Notes under the pieces: generated by a model
The model's input: only the letters and a program-made list of their open reading frames with translations
Told to the model about the DNA's origin: nothing
The model's database searches: none
Translations under genes and position numbers: made by a program
Shown here: positions 43,666-52,409 of the stretch, one piece after another
How positions within the stretch are numbered: position 1 is the stretch's first letter
How the letters are laid out: every line of letters begins with the position of its first letter
NCBI RefSeq assembly: GCF_009933135.1
Contig: NZ_MAEH01000002.1
Span: forward strand, 1-64,000
Direction of reading: 5' to 3'
DNA: 64,000 nt
From: Candidatus Enterococcus leclercqii
GTDB taxonomy: Bacteria; Bacillota; Bacilli; Lactobacillales; Enterococcaceae

Positions 43666-44745
43666 ATGGAAGAAAAAACGTACCAACGAATCAAAACCCT
43701 GACAGAAATGCAGGCGACTTCCGGATTTGAAGGACCAATCCGGGAATTTATGCGAAACGAACTGACTCCCTTAGTGGATGATGTTCAACAAGACGGCTTA
43801 GGCGGAATCTTTGGCATCCGTAACCACGAAGATGCAGATGCCCCCCGTGTCATGGTAGCAGCTCACATGGATGAAGTCGGCTTTATGCTGACTGAAATCA
43901 CTCCTCGTGGCTTGTTCAAAGTTGTTCCTTTAGGCGGTTGGAATCCGTATGTTGTTTCAGCCCAACGCTTCACATTAATCACAGCTTCTGGTAAAAATTA
44001 TCCAGTGATTTCTTCTTCAGTGCCACCACATCTGTTGCGTGGAACTGGCGGCGGACAAACCAATGTCACCGTGGACAGCATTCTCTTTGATGCCGGCTTT
44101 GAATCTCAGGCAGAAGCCTTGGAATATGGCGTGCGCCCAGGAGATACAATTGTGCCACAGGTCGAAACTGTTAAAACTGCCAATGGCAAAAATATCATCT
44201 CTAAAGCTTGGGATAACCGCTACGGCTGTACAGTGGTTTTAGAAGCATTGGAAGCACTGAAAAATGAAAAACTGGGACATACTCTGATTGCCGGTGCCAA
44301 TGTTCAAGAAGAAGTCGGCCTGCGGGGTTCAAAAGCCTCAACGACTAAATTCAAACCAGACCTTTTCTTTGCTGTGGATTGCTCGGCAGCAGATGATTTG
44401 ACTACCACCACCGGTACGTTTGGACATCTCGGTGAAGGAACCTTGATGCGGATTTATGATCCAGGTCTGATCATGCTTCCTCGTTTGCGGGAATACTTGT
44501 TGGATACGGCTGAAAGCAACAACATTCCGTATCAATACTTTGTTTCCAAAGGTGGCACAGACGCTGGCGCAGCCCACACATCAAATGAAGGTATCCCTAG
44601 TACTGTCATCGGTGTTTGCGGACGCTACATCCACACGCACCAAACTATGTTTAATATTGCTGACTTTGATGCTGCTCGGGAAATGTTGATCCAAACACTG
44701 AAAGGTTTGGATAAATCAACAGTGGCCACTATCGTCAACGGTTGA
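43666..44745 (+). CDS. pepA: Glutamyl aminopeptidase (M42 family)
   Basis: Removes N-terminal Glu or Asp from peptides in the cytosol. It is a 359-residue tetrahedral aminopeptidase of the M42 family with V-A-A-H-M-D-E-V-G-F (metal His/Asp), A-W-D-N-R-Y-G-C (bridging Asp), N-V-Q-E-E-V-G-L-R-G (catalytic and metal Glu) and V-D-C-S-A-A-D-D. ATG 43666 follows AAGGAGC; a longer in-frame start at 43591 overlaps the promoter region. It has its own terminator. Confidence 0.94.
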   Translation: MEEKTYQRIKTLTEMQATSGFEGPIREFMRNELTPLVDDVQQDGLGGIFGIRNHEDADAPRVMVAAHMDEVGFMLTEITPRGLFKVVPLGGWNPYVVSAQRFTLITASGKNYPVISSSVPPHLLRGTGGGQTNVTVDSILFDAGFESQAEALEYGVRPGDTIVPQVETVKTANGKNIISKAWDNRYGCTVVLEALEALKNEKLGHTLIAGANVQEEVGLRGSKASTTKFKPDLFFAVDCSAADDLTTTTGTFGHLGEGTLMRIYDPGLIMLPRLREYLLDTAESNNIPYQYFVSKGGTDAGAAHTSNEGIPSTVIGVCGRYIHTHQTMFNIADFDAAREMLIQTLKGLDKSTVATIVNG

Positions 44746-44758
44746 TTTTGTAACTTTT

Positions 44759-44795
44759 CCGGCTGCGGCCTCCCCGTCGCAGCCGGTTTCTTTTT
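44759..44795 (+). terminator. Intrinsic terminator of pepA
   Basis: CCGGCTGCG and CGCAGCCGG are perfect nine-base arms followed by a T-rich tract. Confidence 0.9.
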
Positions 44796-44804
44796 AGAAA
44801 AGGA

Positions 44805-45308
44805 GTGATCCCCATCGAACAGAAAAAACAAAAAGAACTGTTGCGCCTAATCGAAGAAAACTGTCGCTTGACCCCCACTGAATTGGCGGTCTTGATTGAT
44901 GAACCAGAGGCAGTCATCCAAGAAACTATCCGCTTTTTGGAGCAAGAAAAAATCATCTGCGGCTATCGTGGCCTCATCAACTGGGAAAAATTCGAAGACG
45001 ACTGGGTGGAAGCCATCGTTGAGATCCGCGTCACAGCCCAAGGCACAGCCGGGTATCAATCCGTCGCCGAAGAAATCAAGCGGTTTCCGCAAGTGGAGAC
45101 CGTCTATTTTCTCAGTGGACCCTATGATTTTCTGGTTATGCTGCGAGGCAAAAATATCAAAGAAATCTCCAATTTCATCTCCAATCATCTGGCACCTATT
45201 GATGTCGTGCAAAGTACCCGCACCCACTTTACTCTGAAGAAATACAAAGACTGGGGCCTGGTGTTGGACGACCATGACCAGGACGAACGAATTAAGGTGA
45301 GCCCATGA
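44805..45308 (+). CDS. Lrp/AsnC-family transcriptional regulator
   Basis: The protein has up to 167 residues, with an N-terminal winged helix-turn-helix (about 5-60, L-T-P-T-E-L-A-V-L-I). A C-terminal RAM/ACT-like ligand domain follows (about 70-145, V-E-T-V-Y-F-L-S-G-P-Y-D-F-L-V-M). It probably controls the aminotransferase that it overlaps by four bases, with an amino acid as effector. The listed GTG start lies inside the ribosome site AGGAG (44801-44805), so a start at ATC 44814, eight bases after that site, is a serious alternative. Confidence 0.85.
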   Translation: MIPIEQKKQKELLRLIEENCRLTPTELAVLIDEPEAVIQETIRFLEQEKIICGYRGLINWEKFEDDWVEAIVEIRVTAQGTAGYQSVAEEIKRFPQVETVYFLSGPYDFLVMLRGKNIKEISNFISNHLAPIDVVQSTRTHFTLKKYKDWGLVLDDHDQDERIKVSP

Positions 45309-46492
45309 CTAGCGGTACAGAGCGATTCTTAGCTGACAATATCCAGTCGCTGGCTCCCAGCGGAATCCGTAAATTTTTTGATATCGTTTCAGAGCGGCCG
45401 GATGCGATTTCCCTTGGTGTGGGGGAACCGGATTTTGATACTCCTTGGAAAATGACCACAGAAGGGATCCGTTCTTTGCGAGAAGGGCGCACCTTTTATA
45501 CCGCCAATGCTGGATTGATTGAACTGCGACAAGCTATCAGTGCTTATTTGACTGAGCGAGTGGGAAACACCTACGACCCTAAAAATGAAATTATCGTGAC
45601 TGTTGGTGGCAGCGAAGCCATTGATTTAGCCTTTCGCGTTCTGTTGAATCCTGGTGATGAAGTAATTATTCCTCAACCGGCTTTTGTCAGCTACGAGCCT
45701 TGTACCATCATGGCCGGTGGTGTTCCAGTCACAGTTGACTTGAAAGCAGACAACGGCTTTGTCTTGACTCCAGAGCTGTTAGAAGCGGCAATCACTCCCA
45801 AAACCAAAGTCTTGCTTTTGTCTTACCCTAATAATCCTACCGGTGCGACACTGACCTTTGAAGAAGCCGCCACTATCGCCAAAGTGGTAGTTAAGCATGA
45901 CTTGGTGGTGGTTTCAGATGAGATTTACACAGAGCTTTTATATGAAGGAGAACACGTTTCCATTGCGTCATTGCCAGAGATGGCAGAGCGGACGATTTTG
46001 ATCAACGGATTTTCCAAAACCTTTGCTATGACCGGGTGGCGCATCGGTTATCTGGCTGCTCCACGGGTATTGACCGAGCAGATGCTGAAGCTGCACCAAT
46101 ACATTATCATGACCGCCCCCACTGTCAGCCAATATGCTGCGCTGGAAGGTCTGACAGGTAACTGGCGGGAAATCGTTGAACCAATGCGGGAATCCTATCA
46201 GCAGCGGCGCAACTACCTTCATCATGCATTGACAAAAATGGGCATCCCCTGTTACAAAGCCAAAGGGGCCTTTTACCTCTTCCCTGACATTTCTCAGTTC
46301 GGTATGACGTCAGAAGAATTCGCTTTGAAACTTTTGGAAGAAGAAAACCTGGCCTGCGTCCCCGGCTCGGCCTTTGGTGCCGCTGGAGAAGGATATCTGC
46401 GCTTATCCTACGCCTATTCATTGGAAGAATTGAAAGAAGCAGTGGAGCGACTGGAACGATTTGTTGCGAGACTGGCTGCTGAAACTGAATAA
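45305..46492 (+). CDS. Class I pyridoxal-phosphate aminotransferase
   Basis: The 395-residue fold-type I aminotransferase has G-V-G-E-P-D-F-D-T-P, Y-P-N-N-P-T-G-A (PLP region), S-D-E-I-Y and the PLP lysine in N-G-F-S-K-T-F-A-M-T-G-W-R. The C-terminal R-L-S-Y-A motif binds the carboxylate. It resembles the PatA/aromatic or aspartate-like subgroup; the substrate cannot be fixed. It overlaps the Lrp-like regulator by ATGA, so the two form a coupled pair in amino acid metabolism. A strong terminator follows. Confidence 0.9.
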   Translation: MTSGTERFLADNIQSLAPSGIRKFFDIVSERPDAISLGVGEPDFDTPWKMTTEGIRSLREGRTFYTANAGLIELRQAISAYLTERVGNTYDPKNEIIVTVGGSEAIDLAFRVLLNPGDEVIIPQPAFVSYEPCTIMAGGVPVTVDLKADNGFVLTPELLEAAITPKTKVLLLSYPNNPTGATLTFEEAATIAKVVVKHDLVVVSDEIYTELLYEGEHVSIASLPEMAERTILINGFSKTFAMTGWRIGYLAAPRVLTEQMLKLHQYIIMTAPTVSQYAALEGLTGNWREIVEPMRESYQQRRNYLHHALTKMGIPCYKAKGAFYLFPDISQFGMTSEEFALKLLEEENLACVPGSAFGAAGEGYLRLSYAYSLEELKEAVERLERFVARLAAETE

Positions 46493-46512
46493 CTGAACGA
46501 ATGTTGTCGAAG

Positions 46513-46547
46513 ACCTTGATGATCAGATGATCATCAAGGCCTTTTTT
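46513..46547 (+). terminator. Intrinsic terminator
   Basis: CCTTGATGAT and ATCATCAAGG are perfect ten-base arms around a six-base loop, followed by T. It isolates the pilus locus from the genes on its left. Confidence 0.9.
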
Positions 46548-46936
46548 GAACTGCTCACTTTTCTCAAAGGTATATTTCAAACTATGAAAGTATTCTCAAA
46601 AGATTGAAATGATAGCGTTTTTTGTTTTGGGATGATATCTGTTTGTACCTCTTATTAATGAAAAAATGCGAAAAAGAAAATAAAGTTAATTTTTTTGAAA
46701 AAGCTCGTTTAATCTTTTTAGTAACTTGAAATTATGTATTTTGAGTTAAGGTCGTTTTTTTTTGTGAAATTGAATAACGAACTCAGAAAATTAAATAACC
46801 CGTATAATATATATGGCGTGCTTATCTTGAGATGATGACAACAATCGGAATATGTTCAAATAATATTATTATTTGAATTTTAATATTCATTTTAAATAAA
46901 TGATTAATTTTTGATTAGTTATATACGAGAGAATAT
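46548..46936. other. AT-rich region upstream of the pilus operon
   Basis: About 390 bases of markedly AT-rich sequence with short TATATA and TTATTATT tracts and no gene, unlike the rest of the window. It may be a horizontally acquired border or a site for nucleoid-protein or regulator binding. Confidence 0.45.
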
Positions 46937-46965
46937 TTGATTCCACTCATTTTTGGTGGTACAAT
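46937..46965 (+). promoter_or_regulatory. Probable promoter of the pilus operon
   Basis: TTGATT (46937-46942), a 17-base spacer and TACAAT (46960-46965) form a good sigma-A promoter. The spacer begins with CCAC and ends with GTGG, a short inverted repeat that could be an operator. The leader is about 130 bases long. Confidence 0.65.
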
Positions 46966-47100
46966 TTTTATATAAGAAACACATTGAAAAAGATATGACT
47001 TTGTAATGTATTACTTAAAATAACAGGAAGTTGTGAGGGGGCGTCGAAAATATAGATAGTTGAATAAGAGAAAAGAACAGGAACAAAAGGGGGAAAAGAG

Positions 47101-48906
47101 ATGAAAAAGATTTTAAAAGTATTTGCAATTGTTGCATTGATAGTCAGTAGTTTTGGTGGAATGGCAGCGGTATTTGCGGATGACAACACAGGTGACAACA
47201 CAGATGAGTATTCAGCAATTCGACCAGAAAAAGGAAATTTAACGATTCATAAGTATTTAGTCGATGATGTTTCAGAGATTGGCTCTGAAGGCGACGGTAC
47301 TGAAAAAGTGCCTAATGGTAAGCCAATAGCAGGGGTGGCCTTTAATGTCTATTCATTAGAGTGCGATGAGGGTGCACCAGAAATTCCACCGTCAGAAAAA
47401 GATGGTGCAGTGTATAACAAAATTAAAATAAACGAAGAAGATGTTGAAAAGTTACAAATAAAAATTGGTAATGCAACATATACTTATACAATGAGTAAAA
47501 TTACTGCTACTGCGCCTTCTGATAGATTAACTGCTGCTGATGGGACTTTATTCTACGAAGGTCTAGCTGCTGGTTACTACTATGTAGAAGAAGACCTTGA
47601 AAATTCAACTGAGGCTGCAAAAGCGTTAATTGATTTTGCCTCTCGTCCATTTATCGTGGCCGTGCCAATGACAAATCCAGAGGGTGATGGTTGGAACGCG
47701 GATGTTCATGTTTATCCAAAGAACCAAGGTGCAGATACTCAAAAAACTGCTGATGGAGAAGTTGAAAACTCAGTAAATGTTGGGGATGTGATTAATTTTG
47801 AAATCTCTGCAGCATTACCGGTTAATATTGGCGAATATGAATGGTTTGCCTTCAGAGATGCTCTGGATACAGCTTTAACTTATAAACCGATTGATGATTC
47901 TGAAGATAATCCGATAGAAATAAAGGTATTTGTGGGAAACAAAGATTCTAGTGGAAATATTACAGATAAAAAGTACCTTTCAAATACGGATTCAACCTTA
48001 TACAAATTCACAATTTCAGAATCGGATGGAACCGGAACCTTACGGGTTGATTTTACAGAGGAAGGTATCGCATATTTAGCAACACTCATCAGTCCTAAAG
48101 ATGTGAGGGATTCTCGTACTCATGTAGGGTTTGAATTTGAAGCAATAGTTAATGAAAATGTTTTGAGTAAGAATAACCTTGTTGTGAAAAACCAAGCTTA
48201 TGTTGAGTGGAATGAAGATCCACTTGTTGAAGGGGATACTCCAAAAGAGACTCCGACTCCAGAAACGCAAACCCCAGTTGGGGAAATTGAAGTTGATAAG
48301 CAAAATCCTGAAGGGAACAAGTTGGAAGGAACGCTTTTCCAATTGGCAGATACTGAAGAAAACGCAAAACTGGGTAAATTCATCAAAGTGATTGTTGATT
48401 CAATGGGAAACATTACTGATTTGGTCTATCCTTCAGAAGATAGTGAAGCTGAGGATTACATCTATGATAAGGCAAAAAATTGGGTCATTATGCCGCATGC
48501 CAGTTCAGATGAAATCAAAGATGCTAACAAAGAAGAAAATATTTTTTATGCTAGTACGTTCCAAGGCTTGAAAGTTTATAAAACTGAACGTGGCACAGAT
48601 AAAGATAAAAAGCTATGGATTTCTTACTGGCTCGTGGAAACCTTTACTCCAGAGCCTTATAATTTATTAGGAAAACCAGTCCAAGTAACATTTAAAGAGG
48701 CTGGAAGAGTAACGGATGAAGAGACTGAGGGTGGGGAAATTGGAGACTACAAAAAATATATCCAATCGCCAGCTGTTATCAATACTCGAGGCTTCACCTT
48801 GCCACGTACTGGTGGTCCTGGTCTGATCATCCTAACAATTTTCGGTATCGTCTTGGTAGGTTTGGGAATCATGGTAGCTTTGCCAAAAAAACGTAAAAAT
48901 GCATAA
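47101..48906 (+). CDS. Pilus backbone pilin 1 (LPRTG)
   Basis: This is the major shaft subunit candidate. The 601-residue protein has a signal peptide (about 1-26). Its pilin motif, W-N-A-D-V-H-V-Y-P-K-N, holds the polymerising Lys207. Immunoglobulin-like domains that normally carry Lys-Asn isopeptide bonds follow. The E-box Y-W-L-V-E-T-F-T-P-E-P-Y lies near 520, and the sorting signal is LPRTG at 567-571 with hydrophobic segment and basic tail. Pilin-specific sortase C should join Thr of LPRTG to Lys207 of the next subunit. It is first in the operon behind its own promoter. Codon use is AT-rich compared with neighbours outside the locus. Confidence 0.92.
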   Translation: MKKILKVFAIVALIVSSFGGMAAVFADDNTGDNTDEYSAIRPEKGNLTIHKYLVDDVSEIGSEGDGTEKVPNGKPIAGVAFNVYSLECDEGAPEIPPSEKDGAVYNKIKINEEDVEKLQIKIGNATYTYTMSKITATAPSDRLTAADGTLFYEGLAAGYYYVEEDLENSTEAAKALIDFASRPFIVAVPMTNPEGDGWNADVHVYPKNQGADTQKTADGEVENSVNVGDVINFEISAALPVNIGEYEWFAFRDALDTALTYKPIDDSEDNPIEIKVFVGNKDSSGNITDKKYLSNTDSTLYKFTISESDGTGTLRVDFTEEGIAYLATLISPKDVRDSRTHVGFEFEAIVNENVLSKNNLVVKNQAYVEWNEDPLVEGDTPKETPTPETQTPVGEIEVDKQNPEGNKLEGTLFQLADTEENAKLGKFIKVIVDSMGNITDLVYPSEDSEAEDYIYDKAKNWVIMPHASSDEIKDANKEENIFYASTFQGLKVYKTERGTDKDKKLWISYWLVETFTPEPYNLLGKPVQVTFKEAGRVTDEETEGGEIGDYKKYIQSPAVINTRGFTLPRTGGPGLIILTIFGIVLVGLGIMVALPKKRKNA

Positions 48907-48958
48907 TTTAGTAGCGAATATTGTCGGGTAATACCTTGATATCATATTATCTAAAACT

Positions 48959-48978
48959 TGCGGGGAGCATTCCCCGCA
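48959..48978 (+). other. GC-rich hairpin between pilin 1 and pilin 2
   Basis: TGCGGGGA and TCCCCGCA are perfect eight-base arms around a four-base loop, with no T run behind. It is likely to protect the 3' end of pilin 1 mRNA or to mark a processing or partial attenuation site, setting the ratio of the pilins. Confidence 0.65.
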
Positions 48979-49027
48979 TACATAGATTTGGTTACTATAC
49001 AGACTGAAAGAGAACAGGAGGGAGGAC

Positions 49028-50650
49028 ATGTTCAAAAAGAGGGCGAAGTTTGTCGCAAGTATACTACTTGTCGTCTTGGCACTTATAGGGGGGCTGTCCG
49101 TCACAGCGGCAGAGCAACCAGACTCCGGAAATCTTCATATTCACAAGTATTTCGGTACCGTGATTGCTACGCACGATGGAACCGAACTGCTTTTTGGCGA
49201 GATACCAGAAATGCCACCGGTTAAAGGCGTACGGTTTGATGTCTATGCTATCGAGAATGCTGATGTGTTTCCTGATACTCAGGGATGGACTTTAGCACGT
49301 ATTGGAACCGAGCTAACGCTAACCAAAGGGACAGAACAATTAACTTATCGACTTTCTAAAGTGCCATTAACCGGTCTTACCAATGAAAAAGGCGTGCTGA
49401 GCTTTTTTAATTTGGAAGACCGCTATTACTATGTGGAAGAAAATCTTGGAGCAAGCCAGCCGCAGATTCCTGATGATAATAGTTGGAAGACAGTCACAAT
49501 TTATGAAGGGACAGCTGCCTTTCTTGCGGAGGTACCCATGACTGATCCAGGTAGCGGCAGTAGTTGGTTGACGGATATCCATGTTTATCCGAAAAACCAT
49601 ACTGTGGATCCGGGAAAAAAGGTAGCACAACCGTCTGTCGATTATGGGAATGGGGTTACCTGGCGAATCTATGCAGATATTCCTAATGCTATCGACACCT
49701 ACACCGCTTATCGAATCGTTGATCAATTGGATCTGCGGTTACAATTTGACCAACAATCCTTGTCGGTGATTCTCACCAAAACAGGAATAAAGCTGAGTGA
49801 AGGTCACGATTATACCGTTTCCTGCCAGAACAATCGCTTGATCATAGAGACAACAGCGGTTGGACGTAAAAAAATGGCCCAGACCGGTGGCGAGATTGAA
49901 TTTTTATTTCAGACGACAGTGAAACCGGCATTCATTGTTGTAGGAGAAAACCTGATCAAGAATGAAGCCACAATCGAGTTCAATAATGCCTTCTATCCAG
50001 ATCCGGATAATCCTGGTCGTCACCTACTAGATGGAGGAGATCCCAGTGATCCCAAGTACCCGTTGGTGAATGTCGGCGATTTGATCATCGAAAAGGTAAA
50101 CCGAAAGGGCAGGTCACTGGCAGGTTCTGAATTTCAACTGATGCAAGAAGGACAGTCAAATTTTATCGGGCTTGTGGTAGATCCAGCTGGAGTGCAAGTT
50201 AAACGAGTAACGCCCAATCAACAACTGACTAAAGAGGAACACTCAGCGGGCTATCAAATCTGGCAATGGATTGTACGTCCAAGTGGAGAGCAAATCACCT
50301 TTGATAACAGCACCCAGACAGTCTATACGGCCTTTTTTGACGGGCTGCAAACCCATAAGGTGCAGGCCAGCAGCAAAAAGCCGGTAAATTACCAATTATA
50401 TGAAACTAAAGCGCCAACTGGCTACCTCAAGTTGAGCGAGCCGGTAGAGTTCGCTTTTTCAGAAGAGAGCGATGGCAGGTTAGAAAACGCCAATGCTTAC
50501 GTTGTCAAAAAGGAAATCATCAATCAATCCAGAGACACTCTACCCAAAACTGGGGCAATCCTCACCACCAGTATTTCAGGCCTGTTGCTGATTTTGATAG
50601 CAATCTATGGCTTAACAAGAACCAAAAGGAATCAACGAAAAGCAACATAA
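49028..50650 (+). CDS. Pilus backbone-type pilin 2 (LPKTG)
   Basis: The 540-residue protein has a signal peptide (about 1-28). It has its own pilin motif, W-L-T-D-I-H-V-Y-P-K-N (Lys189), the E-box Y-Q-L-Y-E-T-K-A-P-T-G-Y near 460 and the sorting signal LPKTG at 505-509. The layout parallels pilin 1, so it is a paralogue with its own polymerisation lysine rather than a plain minor pilin lacking one. It may form a second shaft, alternate with pilin 1, or act as the basal anchor. AGGAGGGAGG precedes the ATG. It is followed by two sortase genes. Confidence 0.9.
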   Translation: MFKKRAKFVASILLVVLALIGGLSVTAAEQPDSGNLHIHKYFGTVIATHDGTELLFGEIPEMPPVKGVRFDVYAIENADVFPDTQGWTLARIGTELTLTKGTEQLTYRLSKVPLTGLTNEKGVLSFFNLEDRYYYVEENLGASQPQIPDDNSWKTVTIYEGTAAFLAEVPMTDPGSGSSWLTDIHVYPKNHTVDPGKKVAQPSVDYGNGVTWRIYADIPNAIDTYTAYRIVDQLDLRLQFDQQSLSVILTKTGIKLSEGHDYTVSCQNNRLIIETTAVGRKKMAQTGGEIEFLFQTTVKPAFIVVGENLIKNEATIEFNNAFYPDPDNPGRHLLDGGDPSDPKYPLVNVGDLIIEKVNRKGRSLAGSEFQLMQEGQSNFIGLVVDPAGVQVKRVTPNQQLTKEEHSAGYQIWQWIVRPSGEQITFDNSTQTVYTAFFDGLQTHKVQASSKKPVNYQLYETKAPTGYLKLSEPVEFAFSEESDGRLENANAYVVKKEIINQSRDTLPKTGAILTTSISGLLLILIAIYGLTRTKRNQRKAT

Positions 50651-50706
50651 AAAACCATTCAAACGAAATCGCTGCGGTAAAAACTATTGTAAAGGGGTGA
50701 CTGCCA

Positions 50707-51528
50707 TTGAGGCGAGTGATCCTGAGTATACTGATTCTAATTGCCGGTCTGGGCGTATTGGCCTATCCATTTATCAGTGATTACCTGCAACAAAAAAATG
50801 GTAGCTATATTTCTGACAAATACGACCAAGAGTCAGCCGCATTAGAGAAGACCAAACGAGAACAAATGTTAGGTGATGCCAAAGTATACAATGCCAAGAT
50901 TGGTGGTTCAGTTTTTCCTGATCCTTTTTCTGATAACTCTGCAACTGAAGCCTCGAAAGAATATCGTGAGTTGCTGCGGGTCAATGGAATGATGGGAATC
51001 GTGGAAGTTCCCAAAATAGCAGTAAAACTTCCTATTTATCACGGAGCCTCAGAAGCCGCCTTACAAAAAGGAATTGGGCATTTGGAAGGATCAGCACTGC
51101 CGATTGGTGGACAGGGTAATCATACGGTGGTAACTGGTCATACCGGACTTACGAATGAAAAAATGTTTACGAACCTGACCTCATTAAAAGTGGGGGATGA
51201 GTTCTATTTCACCGTGCTAGGAGAAACCCTGGCGTATCAAGTTGATCAGATCAAAGTTGTTGAGCCGGGAAATACTACCGATTTGCAAAAAATTCAGGGT
51301 GAGGATTTGGCAACGTTACTCACTTGTACCCCATATGGAGTCAACAGTCATCGCTTATTGGTACGGGGACATCGTGTACCTTATGATCCCGACAAGAAAG
51401 CAAATACGAAGAAGGTCAATACACTGACGGCTGAACAACTGCTGCTGATCAAGATTGGCGGTATCACGGCTGCCATTATGTTGGTTCTGATTCTGATCAA
51501 AGTGTGGTTGAATCAACGACAAAAATAA
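50707..51528 (+). CDS. srtC: Class C sortase 1 (pilin polymerase), TTG start
   Basis: Membrane transpeptidase that joins pilins covalently. The 273-residue protein has an N-terminal membrane helix (3-25), the class C lid motif D-P-F at 72-74, catalytic His145 (T-G-H-T-G-L), Cys207 (L-L-T-C-T-P-Y) and Arg216, and a C-terminal membrane helix (about 248-267) usual for SrtC. The TTG start is eight bases behind AAGGGGTGA. Its catalytic residues have the same numbers as in the next gene, which indicates duplication. Which pilin it prefers is not known. Confidence 0.94.
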   Translation: MRRVILSILILIAGLGVLAYPFISDYLQQKNGSYISDKYDQESAALEKTKREQMLGDAKVYNAKIGGSVFPDPFSDNSATEASKEYRELLRVNGMMGIVEVPKIAVKLPIYHGASEAALQKGIGHLEGSALPIGGQGNHTVVTGHTGLTNEKMFTNLTSLKVGDEFYFTVLGETLAYQVDQIKVVEPGNTTDLQKIQGEDLATLLTCTPYGVNSHRLLVRGHRVPYDPDKKANTKKVNTLTAEQLLLIKIGGITAAIMLVLILIKVWLNQRQK

Positions 51529-51554
51529 TCAAGCTGCAAAAAGGAGGGGAAGCA

Positions 51555-52409
51555 ATGCGGCGGATACTTATCGGCGCATTGGCGCTTCTCGTGGGAATCG
51601 CTATTCTGGCTTATCCTCATGTCAGTAGTTACTTTAATGAAAAAAATAGTTCCTATGTTGCGGAAGGCTATCAAGAAAAAGTTCAACAGTTGACAGAGGA
51701 AAAAAGAGTGGCGGCTTTGAAGGAAGCTCAGGTCTATAACGAGAATTTGACTGGGAGGCCCGTCCATGATCCATTTGTACCGGGATCTGGGGTAGCAATG
51801 CCGGATAATTATTATAAAGTTTTGAATGTTGACGGGATGATGGGCGTTTTGGAAATTCCCAAAATCAATGTAAAATTGACGATTCTTCACGGAACCTCTG
51901 AACAAGTTCTGAAGAAAACTGCAGGACATATGGAAGGGTCTACGTTACCTGTCGGTGGCGAGTCTAGTCATGCAGTGATTACAGGCCACACAGGCTTATC
52001 TCACGCCAAAATTTTTACGAATCTGATAGATCTGGAGCTGAGGGATATGTTCTACCTTCAAGTTTTAGGAGAGACTATGGCCTATCAAATCGATCAGATC
52101 AAAGTGATTGAACCCAAGTATACCGAGGACCTGAAAGTGATCCCCGGCGAAGATCATGTGACTTTGCTTACTTGTACCCCGTATAGTGTCAACAGCCACC
52201 GTTTGTTGGTGCGAGGAATCAGGGTACCATACAGTCCAAAAGAAAAAGAAGCTATCCAATCCCAAAAATCCCTAACAGCCGAAGAAATTCTGCTGCTGAA
52301 AATTGCTGCTGCCACAGCCGGAGTTATGTTGTTGTTGATTTTATGGAGGATTAGGCAGAATCGTAGTATAGGGAGGGGTTCAAATGAAACTAAAAAAAGT
52401 AGTGCGTAA
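51555..52409 (+). CDS. srtC: Class C sortase 2 (pilin polymerase)
   Basis: The 284-residue paralogue of the preceding sortase has lid D-P-F at 72-74, His145, Cys207 and Arg216, all at matching positions. It has two terminal membrane helices and differs in the regions between. ATG 51555 follows AAGGAGGGGAAGC; the in-frame upstream start at 51504 overlaps sortase 1 and has no site. Its end overlaps the start of the tip gene by 26 bases. Two sortases with two backbone pilins suggest one enzyme per pilin or sequential action on backbone and tip. Confidence 0.94.
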   Translation: MRRILIGALALLVGIAILAYPHVSSYFNEKNSSYVAEGYQEKVQQLTEEKRVAALKEAQVYNENLTGRPVHDPFVPGSGVAMPDNYYKVLNVDGMMGVLEIPKINVKLTILHGTSEQVLKKTAGHMEGSTLPVGGESSHAVITGHTGLSHAKIFTNLIDLELRDMFYLQVLGETMAYQIDQIKVIEPKYTEDLKVIPGEDHVTLLTCTPYSVNSHRLLVRGIRVPYSPKEKEAIQSQKSLTAEEILLLKIAAATAGVMLLLILWRIRQNRSIGRGSNETKKSSA

